This document shows positions 43,955 through 52,936 of a stretch of 64,000 nucleotides of DNA, piece after piece. The translations under genes and the position numbers were made by a program. Under the pieces are notes generated by a model. The model was not told the origin of the DNA. It saw only the letters and a program-made list of their open reading frames with translations, and ran no database searches. The DNA comes from Cellulomonas sp. KRMCY2. Its GTDB lineage: Bacteria > Actinomycetota > Actinomycetes > Actinomycetales > Cellulomonadaceae. The DNA is taken from NCBI RefSeq assembly GCF_000526515.1, contig NZ_JAGF01000001.1, forward strand, positions 3,162,001 to 3,226,000. The letters run 5' to 3'. Each line of letters starts with the position of its first letter. Positions within the stretch are counted from its first letter, which is position 1.

Positions 43955-44956
43955 ATGCCTCCAGCTCCTCGACGCCCGGCCGGCATGACGACGAGCTGGG
44001 ACCAGGTCGAACCCGCCCCCCTCGTGCTCATCACCGGGACCGAGGCGCTGCTCGCCGAGCGGGCCGTCGAGCGGCTCATCGCCCAGGCACGGCAGGCGGA
44101 TCCTGCTGTGGAGGTCACGCGGCTCGAGGGCGCCGCCTACGAGGCAGGTCGGCTCCGGGTCGCGACCAGCCCTTCACTCTTCGGCGAGGCACGAGTCGTC
44201 GTGCTCACGGACCTGAACACCGGGACGGAGCAGGCGCTGGCCGATGTCGTCGCCTACGTCGACGAGCCGTCGCCCGACGTCGTGCTGGTGCTGCAGCACG
44301 GGGGAGGGGTGCGCGGGAAGAAGACCCTCGACGCCGTCCGGGCCGCCGGGGCGGTCGTGGTGTCCTGTGAGCCCGTGAAGCGGGATGCCGACAAGTACGC
44401 CTTCGCGGTCGCGGAGCTGAGCCGCAGCGGCCGCAAGGCCGAGCCGGACGCCCTTCGTGCCCTCGTCGAGGCGTGCGGTGCCGACCTGCGCGAGCTCGCA
44501 GCCGCGTGTCTCCAGCTGGTCGCGGACACTGCCGGCAGGATCTCGCTGGATGTCGTGACCCGCTACTACGCGGGCCGGGTCGAGGCGAGCGGCTTCCGGG
44601 TGGCCGATGCAGCGGTCGAGGGGAACGCGGGCCAGGCGGTCGCCCTCTTGCGGCATGCGCTGGCCACCGGCTCGGACCCGGTCCCGATCGTCGCAGCCCT
44701 CGCAGCCAAGCTGCGGAGCCTCGCCAAGGTCGCCGCCGCACGTGGGCGCGGGCTGGACCCGGTGCGTGACCTCGGGCTGGCGCCGTGGCAGGTGGACCGG
44801 GCCCGCCGTGAGCTCCACAGCTGGACGCCGGAGTCGCTCGCCTCGGCCATCGTCGCCGTCGCTCAGGCCGACGCCGAGGTCAAGGGCGCCGGTCGCGACC
44901 CGGTCTTCGCCGTCGAGCGGGCCGTCCTACGTGTCGCGGCCGCCTCAGGTCGCTGA
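43955..44956 (+). CDS. holA: DNA polymerase III subunit delta
   Basis: Clamp-loader delta subunit that opens the sliding clamp. LVLITGTEALLAERAVERLI, the central CEPVKRDADKYAFAVAEL and the C-terminal KLRSLAKVAAARGRG segments match actinobacterial HolA. 333 residues. The gene lies between comEC and rpsT, the standard neighbourhood, with the XRE locus inserted between it and rpsT. Confidence 0.92.
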   Translation: MPPAPRRPAGMTTSWDQVEPAPLVLITGTEALLAERAVERLIAQARQADPAVEVTRLEGAAYEAGRLRVATSPSLFGEARVVVLTDLNTGTEQALADVVAYVDEPSPDVVLVLQHGGGVRGKKTLDAVRAAGAVVVSCEPVKRDADKYAFAVAELSRSGRKAEPDALRALVEACGADLRELAAACLQLVADTAGRISLDVVTRYYAGRVEASGFRVADAAVEGNAGQAVALLRHALATGSDPVPIVAALAAKLRSLAKVAAARGRGLDPVRDLGLAPWQVDRARRELHSWTPESLASAIVAVAQADAEVKGAGRDPVFAVERAVLRVAAASGR

Positions 44957-45000
44957 CCGAACGTCGGCCACCCGCCCTGGCGTCCGCCCCGTGCCCGTCC

Positions 45001-45071
45001 GTCGACCAGCCCGTCGACCGGCCGTCACGATGCCGGCGACCGCCCGTCGACCAGCCCCGTCGACCGGCCGT
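45001..45071 (+). repeat. Imperfect 25-bp direct repeat
   Basis: Unit 1 (45001-45025) and unit 2 (45046-45071) differ by one inserted C; each holds two GTCGAC palindromes. Confidence 0.8.
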
Positions 45072-45268
45072 CTCGAGCCCGACGACGACCCCCGAGAGTC
45101 AATCCGGCTGTGACAGACCGGGCGGGTCCGGGCGGCGCTGTCGGCCAGGAGCGGGGCGAGCGCCGACGATGCCGGCGCGGATTGCGAAGAATGTGTTAAA
45201 TGTGCCGCTGACCTGGGCAAAGACCATGGACAGATGGCCGTGCGCTCGTGGCGAACCTGCTCGTATCG

Positions 45269-45287
45269 TGTCATAGTGATCGTGACA
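45269..45287. promoter_or_regulatory. Inverted half-sites TGTCA-N9-TGACA at the peptide promoter
   Basis: The half-sites lie 32 bp before the peptide ATG, with a possible -10 (CATAGT) at 45272-45277. The same half-sites, 19 bp apart, surround the -10 of the downstream XRE gene. Confidence 0.45.
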
Positions 45288-45318
45288 GCGACCAACCCCC
45301 AGCAATGAGGAGATCATC

Positions 45319-45447
45319 ATGAACCGCACCGTCAAGGCTCTCGCCGCCGCCATCCTGACCCTCGGACTTGCCGTCGCCGGCCTCCCGCTCGGCGCCGGCG
45401 GGGCCACGACGCTCGGTGGCACCGGCTGCTGCCGTACCGCCGTGTGA
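45319..45447 (+). CDS. Small secreted peptide precursor, 42 aa
   Basis: Starts at ATG 45319 with GAGGAG 6 nt upstream. MNRTVK is followed by a hydrophobic Ala/Leu stretch (LAAAILTLGLAVAGLPL) and a small-residue region, as in a signal peptide. The remainder is short and ends TTLGGTGCCRTAV with an adjacent Cys pair. Third codon positions are almost all G/C, supporting real coding. It lies 130 bp before, and on the same strand as, an XRE-TPR regulator. A pheromone precursor is the hypothesis that best fits; a short secreted or leader peptide of other function is possible. Confidence 0.6.
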   Translation: MNRTVKALAAAILTLGLAVAGLPLGAGGATTLGGTGCCRTAV

Positions 45448-45554
45448 GATAGGTCGAGCAGTCGCCCGCCAGGTCTGGTCGGGGCCGTCGTCGTCGGCGG
45501 CCCTGCCGACCCTTTCACCCGATCGGATGGCTCCACCCCCTGCCGGTACCTGGT

Positions 45555-45583
45555 TGTCAAGGATAGGATGACCGACTGTGACA
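45555..45583. promoter_or_regulatory. XRE promoter with TGTCA-N19-TGACA half-sites
   Basis: The -10 TAGGAT (45564-45569) lies between the half-sites TGTCA (45555-45559) and TGACA (45579-45583), and ends 8 nt before GTG 45578. The second half-site is inside the first codons, so the site could serve autorepression of a leaderless gene. Confidence 0.45.
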
Positions 45584-46942
45584 GAACTCTCGGATCGCCT
45601 TCGGGCCGAACGAACCCGTGCCGGCCTCTCGCAGACCGCGCTGGCAGGTGACGACTTCTCGCCCAGCTACATCTCGCTGATCGAGGCCGGGCGTCGCGTG
45701 CCGACGGACGGTGCGCTGAAGATCCTCGCCGCGCGGGTCGGCACCACCGCCGACTACCTGCGGCACGGCGACAAGGCGCCGAGCGAGGAGCGCGCGCGGA
45801 TGGAGATCGGCTTCGCGCGGCTCGCCCTGGCGAACGGCGCGGCTGCCGAGGCCCGCGACCGGCTGCTCGCGCTCGACCTCTCGACCGTGGCGCCCCGGCA
45901 CCACGCGGAGGCCCTGCGTGCCCTCGCGCAGGCCCATGAGGCGCTCGGCGACCTCGAGGAGTCCGTCGCCGTGCTCGAGCCGCTGCTCGCCGACGCCCGC
46001 TCGCACGGCCGGTCGCTCGAGGCGGCCGCCCTGGCCAGCGACCTCGTGGCGTCCTATCACGAGGCCGGCGACGTCTCGCACAGCATCGAGCTCGGTGAGC
46101 AGGTGCTCGCCGAGATCGAGAAGGACGGGATCGCGGCGACCGACGAGCACCTTCGCCTGGCGTCGACCATCCTGTGGTCCTACTACGAGCGGGGCGACCT
46201 GCTCTTCGCGACGCACCGGGTCGCGGAGCTGATCGAGCTCGCCGAGTCCAAGGGCTCGATGCGAGGTCGCGGCAGCATCTACTGGAACGCGGCGATGATC
46301 GCCGAGGGTCGTGGCGAGTTCGCCGAGGCGCGACGGCTGACCGAACGCGCTCTGGCGTACCTCAGCGAGGGTGCAGCCAGCCGGGACCTCCCGCGACTTC
46401 GCCTGCACTACGGCTGGTTGCTGCTGCGCAGCGCCCCGCCCGACCCCGTCGCTGCGCTCGAGCAGCTGGGTCACGCCGCCAAGGACCTCGAGTACGTCGG
46501 CTCGGAGAACGAGCTCGCGCGCTGCTCGTACGAGTCGGGGCGGGCGTACCTCATGCTCGGCGACCCGCACCGGGCCGAGGAGCTCGCCCGCGAGGGTCTC
46601 GCGCACCTGGGTGATACCGGCGGCTACGACGCGTGCGACGGCCAGATCGTGCTGGGCGACGCGCTGGCGGCGCTCGGCGACGTCGAGGGCGCCAAGGCCG
46701 CGTACAGCTGGGCCGCCGACCGGCTCGCCATGATGTCGGCGGGTCGCCAGGCAGCGTCCGTCTGGCGATCGCTCGCCGATCGGATGATCGAGCAGGGCGA
46801 CACCGCCGGGGCAGCCAAGGCCTACGAGACCGCTCTGCGGGAGGCCGGGATCCGTCCGACGACCTTCCCGGTGATCGCCCCGCAGGCGGTCACTGCGGGC
46901 TTCGCGGAGACGCTCGAGTCCTGGGAGGCGTCGGACTCCTGA
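45578..46942 (+). CDS. XRE-family regulator with TPR domain
   Basis: 454 residues. A helix-turn-helix of the XRE/Cro class covers ~5-60 (LRAERTRAGLSQTALAG, SPSYISLIEAGRRVPT). From ~70 to 430 there are about nine helical pairs of TPR type (AEALRALAQAHEALGDLEES, ARCSYESGRAYLMLGDPHRA, DGQIVLGDALAALGDVEGA). This HTH-TPR layout is that of RRNPP peptide receptors such as Rgg, PlcR and NprR. The GTG start is set by a leaderless -10. A 42-aa secreted-peptide gene precedes it. Whether it binds that peptide is inference. Confidence 0.85.
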   Translation: MTELSDRLRAERTRAGLSQTALAGDDFSPSYISLIEAGRRVPTDGALKILAARVGTTADYLRHGDKAPSEERARMEIGFARLALANGAAAEARDRLLALDLSTVAPRHHAEALRALAQAHEALGDLEESVAVLEPLLADARSHGRSLEAAALASDLVASYHEAGDVSHSIELGEQVLAEIEKDGIAATDEHLRLASTILWSYYERGDLLFATHRVAELIELAESKGSMRGRGSIYWNAAMIAEGRGEFAEARRLTERALAYLSEGAASRDLPRLRLHYGWLLLRSAPPDPVAALEQLGHAAKDLEYVGSENELARCSYESGRAYLMLGDPHRAEELAREGLAHLGDTGGYDACDGQIVLGDALAALGDVEGAKAAYSWAADRLAMMSAGRQAASVWRSLADRMIEQGDTAGAAKAYETALREAGIRPTTFPVIAPQAVTAGFAETLESWEASDS

Positions 46943-47009
46943 ACGGCGCTCGGCTGAGCGCGACGACCGGGGCTGGCGAGCAGGGGGCGCCAGCGCTGGA
47001 AGGTCGGGT

Positions 47010-47690
47010 TCAGCGGGCCACGGGCGCGCGCGGCGACGGGATCGTCGCAGCTGTGCTCGCCGCCGTCCTTGCCGACGACGTCGTCCCCCCCACCGTCTTG
47101 GGGGTCCAGGAGCGTGCGACGGGTCGACGGCTCATGATCGGTGTGCGGTTCAGGACCTGCGTCGCCTCGAGGTGGTTGCCCTGGAAGAGGTCGAAGCCGA
47201 GGGCGCGGCAGCGCTCCCACTCGGCAGCGGTCTCGATCCGCTCCGCGACCAGTGTCGCGCCGTACGTCCTGGCCAGGTCGACCAGAGCCGGCCCACGGAC
47301 GAGGTCCCGCCGGTCGATCGTGACGTAGTCGGCGTAGGGCAGGAGCGGGAGCTGGCTGTCGAGCCCGACGAAGTCGTCGATCGCGATCCGGAAGCCTTGG
47401 GCACGGAGGGTCGCGACACCACGGACGACGGCCGCGTCCGCGCGGACGGACTCGACGACCTCGATCACGAGGTGCCCGGGCCGGGGCGGAACGGGGAGGT
47501 CGGAGACCAGGAGCGACCGTGTGAGGCTCACGAAGACCAGCGCGTGGGCGGCGACCGACTGCACGCCGGTCCCGCTGAAGGTCGCTTCGAGCACCCGGAG
47601 CGTCGCGCGATCCTGTGCCGCGGCCGACCAGCGGTCGACCCGCAGGGTGTGCTCGCGGCCGGCTCGGTACAGGAACTCGTAGCCGTGCAC
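47010..47690 (-). CDS. EAL-domain-like protein, start unclear, probably degenerate
   Basis: Resembles the EAL half of YuxH-type EAL-HDOD proteins (VHGYEFLYRAG, LVIEVVESVRAD, FRIAIDDFVGLDSQ, TLVAERIETAAEWERC, GFDLFQGN). Catalytic features are altered: EFL stands for EAL and DDFV for DDFG, so cyclic-di-GMP hydrolysis is unlikely. The HDOD domain is missing and the last ~45 residues are Thr/Ser/Arg-rich without family likeness. Domain-like coding (RRFVGRQGIFTESGD) continues upstream to about 47780, but no in-frame ATG, GTG or TTG exists there. It may be a decaying gene or use CTG 47798. Confidence 0.55.
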   Translation of the reverse strand: MHGYEFLYRAGREHTLRVDRWSAAAQDRATLRVLEATFSGTGVQSVAAHALVFVSLTRSLLVSDLPVPPRPGHLVIEVVESVRADAAVVRGVATLRAQGFRIAIDDFVGLDSQLPLLPYADYVTIDRRDLVRGPALVDLARTYGATLVAERIETAAEWERCRALGFDLFQGNHLEATQVLNRTPIMSRRPVARSWTPKTVGGTTSSARTAASTAATIPSPRAPVAR

Positions 47691-47895
47691 GTCACCGCTC
47701 TCGGTGAAGATCCCCTGCCTACCGACGAAGCGGCGCGGGCTGATCCCGGTGGCGGGGTGCGAGAAGGCGCCGTCGACGACCGTCGGGCCAGGAGTCAGGG
47801 ACGCAGGGCTCTGCGCGGCTGATGAGACACCGACGGCGCCACCGCATGACGCGTGTGACGCCGTCGACTTCTCGCGGACCTGCTGCGAGGTGCGC

Positions 47896-48156
47896 TCAGA
47901 GCGCGCTGACCTGCTTCGCGAGGGCCGACTTGCGGTTCGCAGCCTGGTTGGCGTGGATGACGCCCTTGCTCACTGCCTTGTCGATCTTTGTCGATGCGCT
48001 GCGCAGTGCCTCGCTCGCCGCGTCCTTGTCGCCTGCGGCGACGGCCTCGCGAACCCGACGCACGTGCGTCTTGAGCTCGGACTTGACGGCCTTGTTGCGG
48101 ACGCGCGCCAGCTCGTTGGTGCGGATGCGCTTGATCTGGGACTTGATGTTCGCCAC
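47896..48156 (-). CDS. rpsT: 30S ribosomal protein S20
   Basis: 86-residue basic protein of the small subunit. [20 protein letters not shown] and the [15 protein letters not shown] tail are signature segments. The GTG start at 48156 follows a GAGAG element. The ~210-bp region upstream (48157-48366) holds its leader and promoter; ATAACAT near 48295 on the minus strand is a possible -10. Confidence 0.97.
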   Translation of the reverse strand: MANIKSQIKRIRTNELARVRNKAVKSELKTHVRRVREAVAAGDKDAASEALRSASTKIDKAVSKGVIHANQAANRKSALAKQVSAL

Positions 48157-48366
48157 GTGTGGACTCTCTTGTGCGTTCGCCGAAGCGATCTGACAGGTCT
48201 AGAGGGCGCGTCCAGCTCCGGGACTGGGGCGTGGGGACACCCGCGGAGAGGAGCTGGGGTTGTGCCCGCCGACCTGGGCGGACACGCGAACTCGGATGTT
48301 ATCAGCAGACCGCTGCCAGGGGCGATTCCGCGCCTGGCAGGCGGCCCGACGACGGGTTCTGCGCCG

Positions 48367-48891
48367 TCATCCGAGCCGGTCGGAGATCATCGCGAACCGG
48401 GTGCGGTCGAGGACGGAACCCTCCCGTCGGACCGCCGCCGGGTCCAGCCGCAGGATCCGGTCGAGGCGGACCTCGCTCGGCCGGCGCCGGGAGTCCCAGT
48501 CGCCCACGCCGAGGTCGATCCAGGTCTCGCCGTTACGGGCGGGCTGGGCGTCGTGGTCCCGGCTGCTCAGGATGAGACCGAGCAGCCAGTCCCCGTCGTG
48601 CCCCACGAGGAGGACCGGCCGGTCCTTGCCGCGGGTGGCGTCCTCCTCGTAGGGGACCCAGGTCCAGACGATCTCGCCCGGGTCCGGTGAACCGTCCCGA
48701 TGCGGCGCGTAGACCGGATGGACGACACCGGTGAAGTCGCCCGGGTAGCCGGCGGCAGCAGCACGGCCGACCGGCTTCGCCTTGCTGGCACGCCCGTCGC
48801 CGGACGACCCGCGCCGATCCTTCGCGGTGACCCCGGACAGACCGCGGACCGTAGCCCCGAGCAGCCGGGCGACGAGGGAGGAGGTGCTCAC
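48367..48891 (-). CDS. PemK/MazF-like protein
   Basis: 174 residues. After a basic, non-conserved N-terminus (~45) comes the MazF-like barrel: GEIVWTWVPYEED, GKDRPVLLVGHDGDWLLGLILSSR, then RRPSEVRLDRILRLDPAAV. MazF toxins cut mRNA at specific sequences. No antitoxin gene adjoins it; the gene upstream on the same strand is dodecin, 24 nt away. Orphan homologues next to lepA are common in Actinobacteria, so a housekeeping role is possible. Confidence 0.75.
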   Translation of the reverse strand: MSTSSLVARLLGATVRGLSGVTAKDRRGSSGDGRASKAKPVGRAAAAGYPGDFTGVVHPVYAPHRDGSPDPGEIVWTWVPYEEDATRGKDRPVLLVGHDGDWLLGLILSSRDHDAQPARNGETWIDLGVGDWDSRRRPSEVRLDRILRLDPAAVRREGSVLDRTRFAMISDRLG

Positions 48892-48915
48892 CCGCGCCAG
48901 GCTAGCGGTGGCGCC

Positions 48916-49119
48916 TCAGTCCAGGACGAAGGTGACCTCGAGGACGACCTGGAAGGAGGTGATCCGGCCGTCGGTGACCTCGACCTTCTGCTCCTTGACC
49001 CACGCTCCCGAGACGTTGCGCAGCGTCTGGGCGGCGCGCTCGACGCCGCCACGGACGGCGTCCTCGAAGCTGGTCTCGGAGCGGGAGCTGATGTGGGTGA
49101 TGCGGGCGACGGATGCCAT
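48916..49119 (-). CDS. Dodecin family flavin-binding protein
   Basis: 67 residues starting [22 protein letters not shown] and ending [13 protein letters not shown], with the [11 protein letters not shown] segment. Dodecins form hollow dodecamers that store flavins. ATG 49119 has an AGGAGG site 9 nt upstream. It is divergent from lepA and followed by the MazF-like gene. Confidence 0.93.
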   Translation of the reverse strand: MASVARITHISSRSETSFEDAVRGGVERAAQTLRNVSGAWVKEQKVEVTDGRITSFQVVLEVTFVLD

Positions 49120-49415
49120 CGTCTGGTCCTCCTCGTCGAGGTGTGCACGGAACACCCAGCGTCGTGCGAGCCGACCCGGCCCGCAACCGGAACGTCCTCG
49201 CGGTGCTCGACCGTCGGGTGAGCCGACGGACACGTGCGGGGCCCAGGTCGGTCCGGCGCCCAGCCGTCGGCGGCGGGGCGCGGTCGCCGGTGGTCGCGCG
49301 GTGCACGGGTCGTGGGACCATGGTGGGCGCGCCACCCGCACCAGGGCAGACCCTGCGTTCGTGGCTCGGCCGCAGTGAGACCCGCCCGCCCCTCGAGTCC
49401 CGGAGCACCCTGTCT

Positions 49416-51305
<1,890 letters not shown>

Positions 51306-51357
51306 GCGTCGTCGGGCCCCGGAGCCGTCCCGGTCCGCCAGGCCCGAGCGCCCCGGC

Positions 51358-52368
51358 TCAGGCGCCGTCCAGAGTTGCGAGCTGGTGCGGGTCCAGCGTG
51401 ATGTCCAGCGCCGCCAGGGCCTCCTCGTACCGCTGCAGCCGCGTGGTGCCGATCAGGGGGACGACCTGCGGTGAGTCCTGGGCCAGCAGCCACGCGAGAA
51501 CCACCTGGCTCGGCCGCACGCCGAGCTCCCCGGCCACCTGGTCGACGGCGGCCAGGCGGGCGCGGGCCGGTTCCCCGGCGTACGGCTCGTAGGTCCACAG
51601 CTGCTCGCGCTGCTCCGCCGGGGTGTCGTAGAGGCCCTTGAGCACGGGGGAGTACGCGACGAGGGTCAGGTCGCGGTGGGACCGGAGGTAGTCGAGCTGC
51701 TCGTCGTCGACGATCGAGGCGTTGACGAGACCGACGCGCCGCTGCAGGTAGCTGTGCTGCTGCTGCAGCGCCACCGGCATCGGCCATCCGTTGCGCAGGC
51801 AGAGGCCACGGATGCGCTCGAGCCGCCAGGTGTGCACGTTGGACCAGCCGAGGTAGCGGACCTTGCCCTCCGTGACGAAGGACGCGAGCGTCTCCAGGGT
51901 CTCCTCGAGCGGGGTCGTCCGGTCGTCGACGTGGACGTAGTACAGGTCGATGCGGTCCGTGCCCAGCCGCCGGAGGCTTCCTTCGAGGGACTCGCGCAGG
52001 CTGGTCGAGCCGGCGCCCACGAAGGTCTGCCGCGCCAGGTCCCAGTCCGGATCCTGGCTGCCCGCCGGCCACACGCGACCTGGGTCGGTGAGCCGAGCCG
52101 TGCCCTTGGTGGCCAGGAACACTGTGTCCCGCGCGCCCGATCGGCGCAGCCAACGACCGAGGAGCTCCTCGCTCTGCCCGCCGTTGGTGCCCTGGGCGCC
52201 CCACCATGCGTAGCAGTCCGCCGTGTCGACGAAGGTGCCACCGTCGGCGATGAACCGGTCGAGCAGGGCGAACGACGGCTCCTCGCCCGCCGCTGCGCCC
52301 ATCCCCATGGCGCCGAGCGCGATCCGGCTCACGTGCTCACCGGTGGTGCCCAGCTCGATCGTCCTCAT
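51358..52368 (-). CDS. Aldo/keto reductase
   Basis: 336-residue NADPH-dependent TIM-barrel oxidoreductase. VDTADCYAW gives the catalytic Asp and Tyr, LATKG the Lys, and YYVHVDDRTTPLEETLE the active-site His. The cofactor site is VVPLIGTTRLQRYEEAL near the C-terminus. It overlaps the merR-like gene (ATGA) and is therefore cotranscribed with, and probably controlled by, that regulator. Confidence 0.9.
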   Translation of the reverse strand: MRTIELGTTGEHVSRIALGAMGMGAAAGEEPSFALLDRFIADGGTFVDTADCYAWWGAQGTNGGQSEELLGRWLRRSGARDTVFLATKGTARLTDPGRVWPAGSQDPDWDLARQTFVGAGSTSLRESLEGSLRRLGTDRIDLYYVHVDDRTTPLEETLETLASFVTEGKVRYLGWSNVHTWRLERIRGLCLRNGWPMPVALQQQHSYLQRRVGLVNASIVDDEQLDYLRSHRDLTLVAYSPVLKGLYDTPAEQREQLWTYEPYAGEPARARLAAVDQVAGELGVRPSQVVLAWLLAQDSPQVVPLIGTTRLQRYEEALAALDITLDPHQLATLDGA

Positions 52369-52784
52369 GTGCTCTCCTGTGTGGTCCGTCCGATGCCCGC
52401 GGGTGCGGTCCCGAGCATGGTCCGGTAGACGGCGATCTTGTGGTCCAGGGCGTGGAGGTGCTGCTGCATGAGCTCCAGGCGGGCGACGAGCTGCTCGCGG
52501 TGCCCGGTGAGCACCGCCACGCGGCCGGGGACTGTTGCGTCACCCGCTCTGGTCAGCTCGATGAACCGCTGCATGTCACGGATCGGCATGCCGGTCTGGC
52601 GCAGCAGCGTGAGGAAGCCGACGGCCCCGAGGTCCGCGTCGCTGAACCGGCGGTGCCCGCCGGGCCCGCGGGGAACCGGCGCCAGCAGCCCGATGCGCTC
52701 GTAGTACCGCAGGGTGTGCGCGGAGACGCCGGTGCGCTCGGCGGCCTCCTCGATGCTGCAGCCCTGGCCGAGAACGGTGGTCAT
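52365..52784 (-). CDS. MerR family transcriptional regulator
   Basis: 139 residues. The winged-helix domain (SIEEAAERTGVSAHTLRYYE, GHRRFSDADL) is followed by a coiled-coil dimerisation helix (REQLVARLELMQQHLHALDHKIA). No cysteine cluster for metals is present, so a small organic or aldehyde signal is more likely. ATG 52784 lies 7 nt after a -10 hexamer, so the mRNA is probably leaderless. Confidence 0.92.
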   Translation of the reverse strand: MTTVLGQGCSIEEAAERTGVSAHTLRYYERIGLLAPVPRGPGGHRRFSDADLGAVGFLTLLRQTGMPIRDMQRFIELTRAGDATVPGRVAVLTGHREQLVARLELMQQHLHALDHKIAVYRTMLGTAPAGIGRTTQEST

Positions 52785-52791
52785 GCCCCCG

Positions 52792-52822
52792 ACCGTAGGA
52801 GTTCGAGTGCACTCGAAGTCAA
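52792..52822 (-). promoter_or_regulatory. MerR-type promoter with 19-bp spacer and operator
   Basis: On the minus strand TTGACT (52822-52817) and TACGGT (52797-52792) are 19 bp apart, and the perfect palindrome TTCGAGTGCACTCGAA (52817-52802) fills the spacer. An overlong spacer with a central dyad is the hallmark of promoters twisted open by MerR proteins. Confidence 0.8.
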
Positions 52823-52936
52823 GATCTGGCCCGATGTCAGCACCTGGCTCGACGTCTGCCGGTCGCCATCTCGCACCGGGCGGGGTGCGACGATGGAGCC
52901 CATGTCCGTCATGACCGCACCCGCCGGCTGAGCCGG

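Larger units (their letters stand above)
44957..45318. other. 362-bp gap between holA and the small peptide gene
   Basis: The left part contains two ~25-bp direct copies (45001-45025 and 45046-45071) built of GTCGACCAGCCC and GTCGACCGGCCGT. The right part (45180-45300) is clearly AT-richer than its surroundings and should hold the promoter of the peptide gene. GTGACAG occurs at 45110 and 45282. No coding frame is convincing. Confidence 0.6.

Noticed and set aside
45448-45577. Strong terminator between the peptide gene and the XRE gene
   Set aside because: GGGGCCG and CGGCGGCCC can pair imperfectly near 45480-45505, but the stem is short and bulged, so I could not support it as a terminator.
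52893-52931. 12-codon upstream ORF just before hemW
   Set aside because: It begins ATG and ends TGA 5 nt before the hemW ATG, but has no ribosome-binding site, no special codons and no attenuator-like structure; likely chance.
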